From an uncultured Thomasclavelia sp. (GTDB lineage Bacteria; Bacillota_I; Bacilli_A; Erysipelotrichales; Coprobacillaceae), in NCBI RefSeq assembly GCF_944324745.1, contig NZ_CALUXO010000011.1, positions 1 to 47,113 of the forward strand: 47,113 nucleotides of DNA, in the 5' to 3' direction. A program made the translations under genes and the position numbers. The notes under the pieces are model-generated. The model was not told the DNA's origin. It made no database searches and saw only the letters and a list, made by a program, of their open reading frames with translations. Positions 17,145 through 25,359 of the stretch are shown piece by piece. Every line of letters starts with the position of its first letter. The first letter of the stretch is position 1.

Positions 17145-17948
17145 TTATTCCATTTTTTCAGTTTTTGGATCAATTCCAGCTCGATCTAAGACCGCATGAA
17201 CTACATTTCGCTTACCACTTTCACTACCTGCTGAAGTACAAGTTGAAAGCGTAATTACCGGATTATTAGCACTTTGATCAAAATCAACACTAATATCACT
17301 AGTACTTAGCATTTCTTGATAGAACGCTTGAATATCAGTAATTGCTGTATTATATAAAACACTTTCTTCAGGAATAATATGAGCAGCTACTACTTTATAA
17401 CGACTCACTGTTCCGTCAGGTAAATAAATATAGACATATGGATGCTCATTGGCAAACGTTTGATCAGTATATGATTTTATATTATTAAACATAGAACCAT
17501 TTTTCATATTATGTCCATAAATAACAGTATTTAGATCATTGAATGGATCCGCATTTTCACTGGCAATAAAGATTGAACCAGCTCTAAAATAGTTTTTATC
17601 GATATCACTATGAATATATGTATCATTAGTTTCCCCTTGAAGAATTGGATAAGAGACATTAGTATCTGGAATATCAATCCAGCCTTTAACATCCGGATTA
17701 CGAGCTAACAAAGCATCAAAATCAACAATCTTATAGCTCTTATCATCTTCAGTATTTTCAGTTACATAAGTTTCTTCAATTTCCTGATTACTATCATCCA
17801 TTTCTTTATATTCCCATAAAATAGATGCTAGATTATAAGCACTATAGCAAAATACACAAATACAAACTAATAAAATAACTTTCCTTACAAAATCCATAGG
17901 ACCAGATGGTTTGATTCGATCAAGTAAACTCTTTTTTTCTTTAGCCAT
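17145..17948 (-). CDS. srtB: Class B sortase
   Basis: Membrane-anchored transpeptidase of 267 aa. A cytoplasmic basic N-terminus is followed by one TM segment (24-44), an acidic linker and the sortase barrel (75-255). Catalytic residues are visible: His146 (VIYGHNM), Cys237 (ITLSTC) and Arg247 (GKRNVVHAVL). The YGHNM and TLSTC contexts and the FDALLARNPDVKGWIDIPDT entry fit class B. SrtB enzymes attach proteins with NPxTN-like signals or build pili; no such substrate is encoded in this window. Its ATG overlaps the ychF stop as TAATG with no good ribosome-binding site of its own, so translation probably depends on coupling to ychF. Confidence 0.92.
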   Translation of the reverse strand: MAKEKKSLLDRIKPSGPMDFVRKVILLVCICVFCYSAYNLASILWEYKEMDDSNQEIEETYVTENTEDDKSYKIVDFDALLARNPDVKGWIDIPDTNVSYPILQGETNDTYIHSDIDKNYFRAGSIFIASENADPFNDLNTVIYGHNMKNGSMFNNIKSYTDQTFANEHPYVYIYLPDGTVSRYKVVAAHIIPEESVLYNTAITDIQAFYQEMLSTSDISVDFDQSANNPVITLSTCTSAGSESGKRNVVHAVLDRAGIDPKTEKME

Positions 17949-19048
17949 TAGACATTGAATTTAAACAACATGACGTCACCATCTTGACCAACATATTGCT
18001 TTCCTTCCTGACGAATTTTACCAGCTTCTTTTAAAGCATGTTCACTACCATAAGCAATCAAATCATCATAGCTATATGTTTCAGCTTTAATAAAACCTCT
18101 TTGGAAATCACTATGGATAATTCCCGCCATCTCTGGAGCTGTCATTCCTTCTTTAAAAGTCCAAGCTCGAACTTCTTGAGGTCCGGCAGTAAAAAATGTT
18201 CTTAGTCCTAATAATGTATAAGCTTCTTTGATTAATTTATCAAGTCCACTTTCTTCAATTCCCAGTTCTTCTAGAAAGATTGCTTTCTCCTCTCTTTCCA
18301 TCCCCACTAGTTCACTTTCAATTTTAGCACAAATTGGAACAACGTTAGCTCCTTCATTATTAGCAAATTTAACCACTTTTTGATAATAAGGATTACTGTT
18401 AGGATCATCAAGATCCTCTTCTCCAATATTAGCAACATAGATAATTGGTTTCATTGTCAATAATGTGTACTGTTTAACAATTGCCATTTCTTCTTTAGAA
18501 AATTCAATTGTTCGTGCAGATTGATTAGCTTCTAAGGCAGCTTTTAGTTTTTCTAAAATGCTAATTTCTTCTTTAGCTCCCTTATCACCTGATTGAGCTT
18601 TTTTCCCAATTCGACCAATTCTTCTTTCAACGGTTTCTAAATCAGCAAATATAAGTTCTAGATTAATTGTTTCAATATCTCTAATAGGATCTACATCACC
18701 ATCAACATGAGTAACGTCCTTATCTCTAAAACAACGAACAACTTCGCAAATAGCATCAGTTTCACGAATATTTCCTAAAAACTTATTTCCTAATCCTTCA
18801 CCACGACTAGCTCCTTTAACTAACCCGGCAATATCCGTAAATCCAAAAGTAGTTGGAACTGTCTTTTTAGGATTAAATATTTCTGTCAATTTATCTAATC
18901 GATAATCAGGTACTTCGACAACACCAACGTTAGGATCGATAGTTGCAAACGGATAATTAGCCGCTTCAACTTGAGCGTTAGTGATTGCATTAAATAACGT
19001 TGATTTTCCTACATTTGGTAAACCAACAATTCCGGCTGTCAGTGCCAT
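17948..19048 (-). CDS. ychF: YchF/OLA1 family P-loop ATPase
   Basis: Ribosome-associated ATPase of the Obg-related class, 366 aa, the usual length. It has the P-loop GLPNVGKST (9-17), switch II DIAGLVKGASRGEGLGNKFL (72-91), and NIGEED in place of NKxD, the family's signature that shifts specificity from GTP to ATP. A coiled-coil arm precedes it, and a C-terminal TGS domain starts near 280 (GPQEVRAWTFKEGMTAPEMA). Homologues bind 70S ribosomes and act in stress and redox responses. It is first in a two-gene operon with the sortase. Confidence 0.97.
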   Translation of the reverse strand: MALTAGIVGLPNVGKSTLFNAITNAQVEAANYPFATIDPNVGVVEVPDYRLDKLTEIFNPKKTVPTTFGFTDIAGLVKGASRGEGLGNKFLGNIRETDAICEVVRCFRDKDVTHVDGDVDPIRDIETINLELIFADLETVERRIGRIGKKAQSGDKGAKEEISILEKLKAALEANQSARTIEFSKEEMAIVKQYTLLTMKPIIYVANIGEEDLDDPNSNPYYQKVVKFANNEGANVVPICAKIESELVGMEREEKAIFLEELGIEESGLDKLIKEAYTLLGLRTFFTAGPQEVRAWTFKEGMTAPEMAGIIHSDFQRGFIKAETYSYDDLIAYGSEHALKEAGKIRQEGKQYVGQDGDVMLFKFNV

Positions 19049-19098
19049 TTTATATCACTCCATTCATCTGTATCTATTCTACTTAATATCTTTCTAAA

Positions 19099-19127
19099 TT
19101 GCAAGTTTGTTTAATTGCATGTATAAT
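19099..19127 (+). promoter_or_regulatory. Promoter of the smr/PAP2/DUF/M50 operon
   Basis: TTGCAA (19099-19104) and TATAAT (19122-19127) are separated by 17 bases, 27 bases before the GTG start at 19154. Confidence 0.7.
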
Positions 19128-19153
19128 ATTTTTAATATAGAAGGTGACTAAGA

Positions 19154-19378
19154 GTGTTTAATGAAATTGATATTCATAATTGTAATACCAGTGAAGCCAA
19201 AGTGATGCTTGATAATTATCTTGATGGTTTGAGTCCTTTAGTTTCAGAAGTAACTGTAATTCATGGTTATTCGAGTACTGTTTTACAACAATACGTCCGC
19301 AAACGATATCATCATAAACGAATTAAAAGAAAAATTTTGACCATCAATGCTGGTCAAACGGTATTAATATTAAAATAA
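19154..19378 (+). CDS. Stand-alone Smr-domain protein
   Basis: A protein of 74 aa equivalent to one Smr domain, the nicking-nuclease module found at the end of MutS2. It has EIDIHNCNTSEAKVMLDNYL (like the DLHG...EA motif) and VIHGYSSTVLQQYVRK in place of HGxGxGxLR. The missing second glycine and the weak first motif suggest altered activity. The start is GTG with AAGGTGAC upstream. It is first in a four-gene operon. Whether it cuts nucleic acid is unknown. Confidence 0.75.
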   Translation: MFNEIDIHNCNTSEAKVMLDNYLDGLSPLVSEVTVIHGYSSTVLQQYVRKRYHHKRIKRKILTINAGQTVLILK

Positions 19379-19388
19379 AGGAGTTTTT

Positions 19389-19868
19389 ATGGAAGGTTTT
19401 TATCAAAATATGTTGCAGACTATTCGACAACATAAAAAATTACCAGTAATCCTAATTGGATTTACTCGTTATATTCCAGTTATAACTTTTATTATTTATC
19501 CGACGGTTTTAATTTGGTTATTAATAACTAAAAATCCATTATTTTTAGACACCTTGGTTCGTCCCTGCCTTTCGTTTGTTTTAGTTACTATATTTAGAAA
19601 AATTATCAATCGCCAACGTCCTTATGAAGCGATGAATATTGAGCCATTAATTAAACATAAACATGGTGAATCATTTCCTAGCCGGCATACTGTCAGTGCT
19701 TTTGCCATTGCGTTTGCTTGTCTACATATTTACTTACCATTGGGAATTATTATGACTATTCTAGCTATTATCGTTAGTAGTTCTAGAATCTTGTGCGGTG
19801 TTCACTATATCAGCGATGTTATTAGTGCTATCATCATTGCCTTTATTATTGGATTTATTAGTATATAG
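19389..19868 (+). CDS. PAP2-family membrane phosphatase
   Basis: Integral membrane phosphatase of 159 aa. The three catalytic motifs are KIINRQRP (71-78), PSRH (97-100) and SRILCGVHYISD (132-143), all intact. Family members dephosphorylate undecaprenyl pyrophosphate, phosphatidate or phosphatidylglycerophosphate at the outer face. AAAGGAG precedes the ATG; it follows smr by 10 bases and precedes the DUF7309 gene by 12. A role in lipid-carrier recycling is plausible but not shown. Confidence 0.9.
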   Translation: MEGFYQNMLQTIRQHKKLPVILIGFTRYIPVITFIIYPTVLIWLLITKNPLFLDTLVRPCLSFVLVTIFRKIINRQRPYEAMNIEPLIKHKHGESFPSRHTVSAFAIAFACLHIYLPLGIIMTILAIIVSSSRILCGVHYISDVISAIIIAFIIGFISI

Positions 19869-19880
19869 GAGAAATATTAT

Positions 19881-20879
19881 ATGGAACATGATTTAAATGT
19901 ATGGAAAAGCTTATATGAAACAGCTAAAGCCTGGAAAAGTCAACAACCTTGGTTTTATTTACGTAGTAACGATTGGATTCAAATTGATTTTCCAGACGAG
20001 GAAACTATTTACTGTTCAATCATGGGAAATCTAGGTACTTGTACCGGTCTTTCAATCTATCAAGGTGATCAGGGACTTGCTGACTTAATGTCAATTTCAA
20101 TTGATTGTACCGATACAAATTTAATTCAATATCTAATGTACGAACAAAAATGTATTACGTTTTATCTAGGAAACCGAGATGAAGTTCCTAAAGCTCAAAA
20201 GAAAATCATTAAACAACTAGGTATGCGATTTCGCGGCAATGGAAACTGGCCTTACTTTATTTCCTTTGAAAAGCACTATGCTCCTGATAGCATCAATGAA
20301 CAACAAGCAATATTATTAACCAAGGTAATGTCTAAATTATTGGAAATCGTTGATATTTATACACAATCAAAAATTGATGTTATCTTTGATGACGATGAAA
20401 TGATTTATGCTCATGTTGAAGATAACAATTGGATTTATGAAGCTATTTGTATTACAGAACAAGATAAATTTATGCCTGTTGATCTTGATGATCAAGAACT
20501 TTTACAACAATTAAAACAATGTCCTCAAAGTGATATTAATCTTTGTTTAGATTTATTCTATCTAAATACTTATTACTTTGATGAAAATTCAAAACGACCA
20601 ATCAATCCATTAATGTTTATAGTTGTAGATGAAGAAAGTGAAATGATTATTTATCAAAAATTATTAACTGTTGATGATGATGAAATTAGTATTGTACTAT
20701 CTTTTATAGTTGAATTCATTTTACAATATGACCGTCCACAACAGATCATTATTCGAAATCCAACAATTTGGGCAGCCATCAATAATCTATGTGAAGAATG
20801 TCGCATCAAACTAGACATTGTTTCGCCATTACCATTAATTGACGAGATTATCGATGAATTTAATGAGTTTATGGACTAA
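19881..20879 (+). CDS. DUF7309/DUF6930-type conserved protein of unknown function
   Basis: Acidic cytoplasmic protein of 332 aa with no signal or TM segment. The N-terminal part, with WKSLYETAKAW, PWFYL, YCSIMGNLGTCTGLSIYQG and GLADL, resembles the DUF7309 domain as I remember it. The C-terminal half (about 200-330) resembles DUF6930, including IIYQKLLTVDDDEISIVLSF and PQQIIIRN. No catalytic motif is evident. AGGAGA precedes the ATG. Its stop overlaps the start of the M50 protease gene (TAATG), so the two are translationally coupled. The domain assignment is from memory. Confidence 0.7.
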   Translation: MEHDLNVWKSLYETAKAWKSQQPWFYLRSNDWIQIDFPDEETIYCSIMGNLGTCTGLSIYQGDQGLADLMSISIDCTDTNLIQYLMYEQKCITFYLGNRDEVPKAQKKIIKQLGMRFRGNGNWPYFISFEKHYAPDSINEQQAILLTKVMSKLLEIVDIYTQSKIDVIFDDDEMIYAHVEDNNWIYEAICITEQDKFMPVDLDDQELLQQLKQCPQSDINLCLDLFYLNTYYFDENSKRPINPLMFIVVDEESEMIIYQKLLTVDDDEISIVLSFIVEFILQYDRPQQIIIRNPTIWAAINNLCEECRIKLDIVSPLPLIDEIIDEFNEFMD

Positions 20880-21994
20880 TGAAAAAATTTCTATCAACTG
20901 TTGTTGCGGTAATTGTAGGTCTAGTAATCGGATTTTTATTTGGGCTGATTGTTGCAGCTAACAGTAATAATACGCCTCTTTATATCACGATAATTGTTTT
21001 TGTAATTTCTATTATCATTGCGTTTACTTTAGGAATCATCATTCACGAAAGCGGTCATCTTTTCTTCGGATTATTGACAGGTTATCAATTTAATAGTTTT
21101 AGAATTGGAAAAATTATTATAATTAAACAAAATAATCATTTAAACATTAAAAAACTGGCAATTAGTGGCACCGGTGGCCAATGTTTATTACAACCACCTA
21201 AATACTCTGTTGATTTTCCTTATTTTTTATATAATGCTGGTGGTGGTTTATTTAATCTTTTAGTTAGTTTTTTATCTTTTATTCTGTTGTTAGATCAAAC
21301 TAATGAAATTATCAAAATCGGGTTAATTTCACTGAGCATTATCAACTTGTATCTTGGATTAGTTAATCTAATTCCTTTACGGTTAGCAGTTCCTAATGAT
21401 GGTTATAATATTTTATCAATTATCAAAAACCCTGAAAGTCGCTACTCTTTTTACAGTCAGTTACAAATAAACTATCTACAGACAAATAATATTCCTTTCA
21501 AAGATATGGATGCTTGTTTATTTTGGCTACCAAAAGACGCTAATTTAAATAACCCGTTAAATCAGGCTATCTTATTTGCTCAGGTAGATTCTTTGCATGA
21601 GCAGTTTAAATTTCATGGTGCAAAAATACTAATTGAACAAATACTAAACAATTGTCAATTAATTGCATATTATTCGAATTCATTAAAATTAGAATATTTA
21701 TTTTATTTGATCATTGAAGATGAAATTTCTAAAGCTAAAGATTTATTCTATGAATTAAAACCATTTATTAATCAGACATTAAAAAATAATATTATTAATT
21801 GTTATCGTATTATGTATGCTTATGAATTACTGATCAATCATGATTATCAAGAAGCAATGACCTATTATACAAAAATCGAAAATATTATTCCAAGCTACCC
21901 ATATCCTAATGTAATTAAAACTGAAAAACAAATTCTAGCTCTAATTAAACAAATTAGTGTTGAACATACAAATAAAACAAGCCTTTGTAATTAA
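20879..21994 (+). CDS. M50 (site-2-protease-like) membrane metalloprotease
   Basis: Polytopic zinc protease candidate of 371 aa. Two N-terminal TM segments are followed by IIIHESGHLFFG with the HExxH motif at 56-60. NAGGGLFNLLVSFLSF and NLIPLRLAVPNDGYNIL supply the third-ligand region (Asp174, where family members have an N/LDG motif). The C-terminal 180 aa form a cytoplasmic helical, TPR-like region (LFYELKPFINQTLKNNIINC, YAYELLINHDYQEAMTYY). Site-2 proteases cut substrates within the membrane, often anti-sigma factors; no substrate is evident. It is last in the operon, and its final codons lie within the terminator stem. Confidence 0.85.
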   Translation: MKKFLSTVVAVIVGLVIGFLFGLIVAANSNNTPLYITIIVFVISIIIAFTLGIIIHESGHLFFGLLTGYQFNSFRIGKIIIIKQNNHLNIKKLAISGTGGQCLLQPPKYSVDFPYFLYNAGGGLFNLLVSFLSFILLLDQTNEIIKIGLISLSIINLYLGLVNLIPLRLAVPNDGYNILSIIKNPESRYSFYSQLQINYLQTNNIPFKDMDACLFWLPKDANLNNPLNQAILFAQVDSLHEQFKFHGAKILIEQILNNCQLIAYYSNSLKLEYLFYLIIEDEISKAKDLFYELKPFINQTLKNNIINCYRIMYAYELLINHDYQEAMTYYTKIENIIPSYPYPNVIKTEKQILALIKQISVEHTNKTSLCN

Positions 21995-22008
21995 AGGCTT
22001 GTTTTATT
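21971..22008. terminator. Bidirectional terminator overlapping the end of the M50 gene
   Basis: AATAAAACAAGCCTTT and AAAGGCTTGTTTTATT form a perfect 16-bp stem with a 6-base loop. The left arm and loop encode the last codons and stop (21992-21994) of the M50 protein. Confidence 0.9.
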
Positions 22009-22030
22009 TAGTGATTTTGATTTATTTTTA

Positions 22031-22171
22031 CTATATTTTCTTCTTCTTTCTTTTTTGTATCAAAAATAGAATTGAACAGGCTATTATTACTAGAACAGCT
22101 ATTGCTATAACGATGTGGAAAAAAGTTATTTCCACTGGCTTATAGCAAAATCCAATACCTGAATTACCCAT
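22031..22171 (-). CDS. Small single-pass membrane peptide (46 aa)
   Basis: ATG 22171 to TAG 22031. A short N-terminus (MGNSGIGFCYKPVE) leads into about 24 hydrophobic residues (HIVIAIAVLVIIACSILFL) and a basic tail IQKRKKKKI. The topology resembles small regulatory or toxic membrane peptides. The ribosome-binding site is weak. A promoter candidate lies upstream on the minus strand (TTGATT, 18 bases, TATAAA), and the bidirectional hairpin at 21971-22008 would terminate it. A 62-aa frame on the other strand (21957-22145) starts inside the M50 gene and runs through its terminator, so I prefer this one. Confidence 0.4.
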   Translation of the reverse strand: MGNSGIGFCYKPVEITFFHIVIAIAVLVIIACSILFLIQKRKKKKI

Positions 22172-22331
22172 TGATATCACTGCCCAATATTTTATATATT
22201 AATCTTTCCCATTCAATCAAAATCACCAATATTTAATGCTATTTTCCCTTATAAATTATATTATAATGTCGCTATTTTATAAGCAATATTTCTTAAGAAT
22301 TATTCATGATTTAGTCGATTTTAAGCAGCAA

Positions 22332-23141
22332 TTATACTACTGGAACCCAAATATTATGCCAATTAAAATATTCATCTTCAGGCTTACACATCGAAACTAT
22401 TTGAGTAATTATATCACCAGCTAATTGCAAGTTATGTTCTTTCATATAATCAAAGGCTGGCTGCAAAACTTGATAAGTTAAAAATTGACTTGAACGTGAT
22501 GGAACTGACATATAAAGACAATTACACGGAGGATAATATTTGATATATTCGGTTTCATGAATATCTAACCCCAAAGCAAACTGTTCTTCAATTCCAACGC
22601 CAAAATAAAAATCAGTATTGCCATTTATAACATGTTCTTTAGGAAATAATGCTGTTGAAAAAATGAAAGGTACTTTTTGACAGAATTGTTTCAATTCTTC
22701 TTGTTCCTCTTTAGATAAAACCAAATTGTAACATTTTTGGGTATCAATTCGATAAATACCAGGACGACTTCTTATTGTAAGATTATGATCATTGTTTTTA
22801 GAATCATTAATTAACATCCGATTAATTCTTAATTTCTTCAAAACATTCATTTGATAAATAATATTTTCTTGTAAAACTTGTTCCTGGCTGGCTAAAATAT
22901 CATCAATTTGTTCAATATTATCTTTTTGTAATAAGTTAGAAACTTGTTCAATAGTAAAACCAAATCCTAAATAACACCGAGCTCGTATAATCATATGTAA
23001 ATCCCAGGCGGTATAGTAACGATATCCACTATTTTCATCATGAATCGGCGTAATAATCTTTTTTCTTTCATAATAACGAATCGTTTCAGCAGTAATTCCT
23101 AATATTTTAGCTAATTCCCCAATCGTATAAGTTTTATACAT
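22332..23141 (-). CDS. MerR-family regulator with effector-binding domain
   Basis: Regulator of 269 aa in the BmrR/BltR style. Residues 1-70 are the MerR winged helix (YTIGELAKILGITAETIRYY, then SGYRYYTAWDLHMI). A coiled-coil dimerisation helix spans about 80-115 and a GyrI-like effector-binding domain about 125-269 (FYFGVGIEEQFALGL, YMSVPSRSSQFLTYQVL). Such proteins bind hydrophobic drugs or metabolites and activate a promoter with an overlong spacer. GAGGAA precedes the ATG. It is divergent from the SDR/MFS pair, whose promoter fits this mechanism. Confidence 0.9.
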   Translation of the reverse strand: MYKTYTIGELAKILGITAETIRYYERKKIITPIHDENSGYRYYTAWDLHMIIRARCYLGFGFTIEQVSNLLQKDNIEQIDDILASQEQVLQENIIYQMNVLKKLRINRMLINDSKNNDHNLTIRSRPGIYRIDTQKCYNLVLSKEEQEELKQFCQKVPFIFSTALFPKEHVINGNTDFYFGVGIEEQFALGLDIHETEYIKYYPPCNCLYMSVPSRSSQFLTYQVLQPAFDYMKEHNLQLAGDIITQIVSMCKPEDEYFNWHNIWVPVV

Positions 23142-23236
23142 TCACATTCCTCAACTTTCAAATTATTTTAAAGTTAACATCGTTATTTTAGCATATTTTT
23201 GCTGAAAATTACTAAATATCCCAACAAAATAGCTAA

Positions 23237-23267
23237 TTGACTTTATAATAATTTGAAGGATTATACT
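23237..23267 (+). promoter_or_regulatory. MerR-type promoter with 19-bp spacer and internal dyad
   Basis: TTGACT (23237-23242) and TATACT (23262-23267) are separated by 19 bases, the spacing MerR activators correct by untwisting DNA. A perfect dyad, TATAAT-N10-ATTATA (23244-23265), lies in the spacer. It drives the SDR/MFS operon. Confidence 0.65.
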
Positions 23268-23301
23268 TATTACGTGAAAAAAATAACAAGGGAGGATTAA
23301 T

Positions 23302-24078
23302 ATGAACGATAAAAAAGTTGTCCTAATTACCGGAGGAGCAATGGGACAAGGGCGTGGTCATGCCTATAAATATGCTGAAAATAATTTTGATGTAGTTTTA
23401 GGCGATATGCTGGAACCAGAAAATGAAAGTTTTCAAGAAACTATTCAAGAATGTCAAAACAAAGGAGCTAAAGTACTAGCAATGCGCTGTGATATCACTA
23501 ATAATGATGATATGGAAAAATTATTTAGTGAAGCCTGGAAAACTTTTGGGCGTTTAGATGTTGTCATTGCAAATGCCGGAGTTATTAACTTTGGTTATAC
23601 TTGGGAATTAACTGATGAGCAAGTTGAAAAAGTTATTAATATTAATTTGATTGGAACTTGGAGAACTGACAAATATGCTGCCAAATATATGTTAAAACAA
23701 GGATTTGGACGAATTATTAATATTTCTTCAACTTCAGGATTATATGGAACACCAAAACTAGCTACATATTGTATGTCTAAATGGGGAATTATTGGACTTA
23801 CCAGAACTTTAGCTAAAGAAGTTGGTCCTAAAGGTATTATTGTAAATGCATTGTGTCCAACGAAAGTAAAAACTCCAATGTGTGAGACAATGGATTACGT
23901 TGAGTTTATTAATGATCTAACTGGTAATAACTTTACATCAGTTGCTCAAATGTACGCTGGAGTACCATTTTTAGATGTTGAAGACATCACTGATATGGTA
24001 TATTGGATGGGAACTAGTCGCGAAGCTGGTAAATTCAATGGTCGTGATATCCCATTAGATCTAGGAACTTTACAATAA
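23302..24078 (+). CDS. Short-chain dehydrogenase/reductase
   Basis: NAD(P)-dependent oxidoreductase of 258 aa. The cofactor loop TGGAMGQGRGHA (10-21) resembles the SDR group that includes carveol-dehydrogenase-like enzymes. NAG is at 91-93, and the catalytic residues are Ser143, Tyr156 and Lys160 (YCMSK). Asp35 after the second strand (VVLGD) favours NAD over NADP. The substrate is probably a secondary alcohol or ketone carried by the partner MFS protein. The ribosome-binding site is GGGAGG. It is first of two genes under the MerR-type promoter. Confidence 0.9.
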   Translation: MNDKKVVLITGGAMGQGRGHAYKYAENNFDVVLGDMLEPENESFQETIQECQNKGAKVLAMRCDITNNDDMEKLFSEAWKTFGRLDVVIANAGVINFGYTWELTDEQVEKVININLIGTWRTDKYAAKYMLKQGFGRIINISSTSGLYGTPKLATYCMSKWGIIGLTRTLAKEVGPKGIIVNALCPTKVKTPMCETMDYVEFINDLTGNNFTSVAQMYAGVPFLDVEDITDMVYWMGTSREAGKFNGRDIPLDLGTLQ

Positions 24079-24092
24079 TGGGGGTTAAAAAA

Positions 24093-25313
24093 ATGAAAAT
24101 TACTAAAGCAACTCGCTGGCGTGTTTTTGCCGGTGTTTGGATTCAAAGTTTATTTACATCAGCTACTGCTTTCTTTAGTTTATTTGCATTACCATTATGT
24201 GATCAATTTGGCTGGAGCAGTTCTGACTTTTCCATGGCTTATACCATTTATATGTTTATTTATTGTGCAGTTGGTTTTTTAGGTGGTATTTTAGCTGAAA
24301 AATTACAACCGCGGGTAGCAATTTATATCGGCTTAGTATTATTCGCTGGTGGCTGGATTTTAACTGGCTTTGCCAATACAATTCCATTTCTTTATATTGC
24401 CTATGGTTTCATTGCCGGGGCTGGCGCTGGAATGATTTATCCAGCTTGTTTACCGACAGCTTTAAAATGGTTCCCTGATAAAAGTGGTTCTATTTCTGGT
24501 TTAGTTCAAGCTGGAGCTGCTTGTGGTCCTTTTATCATGTCACCGATTGCTCAAATGTTAATTGATAACTTTGGAGCTCAAAGTGCTTGTAAGATTTTAG
24601 GGGTGATCTTTTTAATTGGAGTTGGTGTCGTAGCCTGGATGATCGTTCCTTGCCCTGATGGCTGGACACCTGAAGGTTGGGTTCCTTCAACTCAACAAAG
24701 CAAGGAATTAAACACTAAAGATTATAATATTCCACAAATGGTCAAAAAGCCTATTTTCTGGGTTTTATTAGTTATGTTTATTTTTGCCAATGCTGCAGGA
24801 ACAATGATGGTTAGTGCCACATCACCAATTGCTCAAAATCAAATTGGTCTATCAGCAATGGATGCTGCTTTATGTGTAAGCTTAATGACGTTATTTAATA
24901 TGTTTGGACGGATTGTCTTTGGTTTTATCTATGATAAGTTAAAAGGATGGAATTCATTACTATTGGTTTTAGTGATCAACGGTATTTCTATGTTGATGCT
25001 AACGATTGCTAATTCATATATTTACTTTATCTTGTGTATCGCTTTGGTTGGCTTTTCATTTGGTGGTCTATTAGTTGTTTTTGCCCCAATGGTTAAAATA
25101 ATTTTTGGATCAAAATACTATAATCGTAACTATGGTTTAATTTTTATTGGTTATGGTATCGGAGCTTTTGTCGGACCAAAAATTTCGGCCAGCTTCTATG
25201 ATGCAACTGGATCATATGTTATGGGATATCTTGGTTCAGCAATCTTAGCAGCCTTAGCTATCGCCTTGGTAATAATCGCTAAAAAAATGGCTGATAAAAT
25301 GCTGAATGCTTAA
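24093..25313 (+). CDS. MFS transporter, OFA (oxalate/formate antiporter-like) family
   Basis: Twelve-helix transporter of 406 aa. Family marks include FGWSSSDFSMAYTIYMFIYC, the GFIAGAGAGMIYPACLPTAL block and KWFPDKSGSISGLVQAGAACG, typical of OFA members that move small carboxylates. The WTPEGWVPS loop between helices 6 and 7 is also typical. I start at ATG 24093, 8 bases after GGGGGT; an upstream in-frame ATG overlaps the SDR stop. It probably imports or exports the SDR substrate or product (inference). Confidence 0.88.
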   Translation: MKITKATRWRVFAGVWIQSLFTSATAFFSLFALPLCDQFGWSSSDFSMAYTIYMFIYCAVGFLGGILAEKLQPRVAIYIGLVLFAGGWILTGFANTIPFLYIAYGFIAGAGAGMIYPACLPTALKWFPDKSGSISGLVQAGAACGPFIMSPIAQMLIDNFGAQSACKILGVIFLIGVGVVAWMIVPCPDGWTPEGWVPSTQQSKELNTKDYNIPQMVKKPIFWVLLVMFIFANAAGTMMVSATSPIAQNQIGLSAMDAALCVSLMTLFNMFGRIVFGFIYDKLKGWNSLLLVLVINGISMLMLTIANSYIYFILCIALVGFSFGGLLVVFAPMVKIIFGSKYYNRNYGLIFIGYGIGAFVGPKISASFYDATGSYVMGYLGSAILAALAIALVIIAKKMADKMLNA

Positions 25314-25320
25314 AATTAAA

Positions 25321-25346
25321 ATCATCGAAATTTTACTTTCGATGAT
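25321..25346. terminator. Bidirectional terminator between MFS and MBL genes
   Basis: ATCATCGAAA pairs with TTTCGATGAT around a 6-base loop, with seven T after it on the plus strand and an A-rich left flank serving the minus-strand MBL gene. Confidence 0.85.
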
Positions 25347-25359
25347 TTTTTTATTTATT

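Noticed and set aside
21957-22145. Plus-strand 62-aa hydrophobic frame
   Set aside because: Starts inside the M50 gene and crosses its terminator; no ribosome-binding site. The minus-strand 46-aa frame is better supported.
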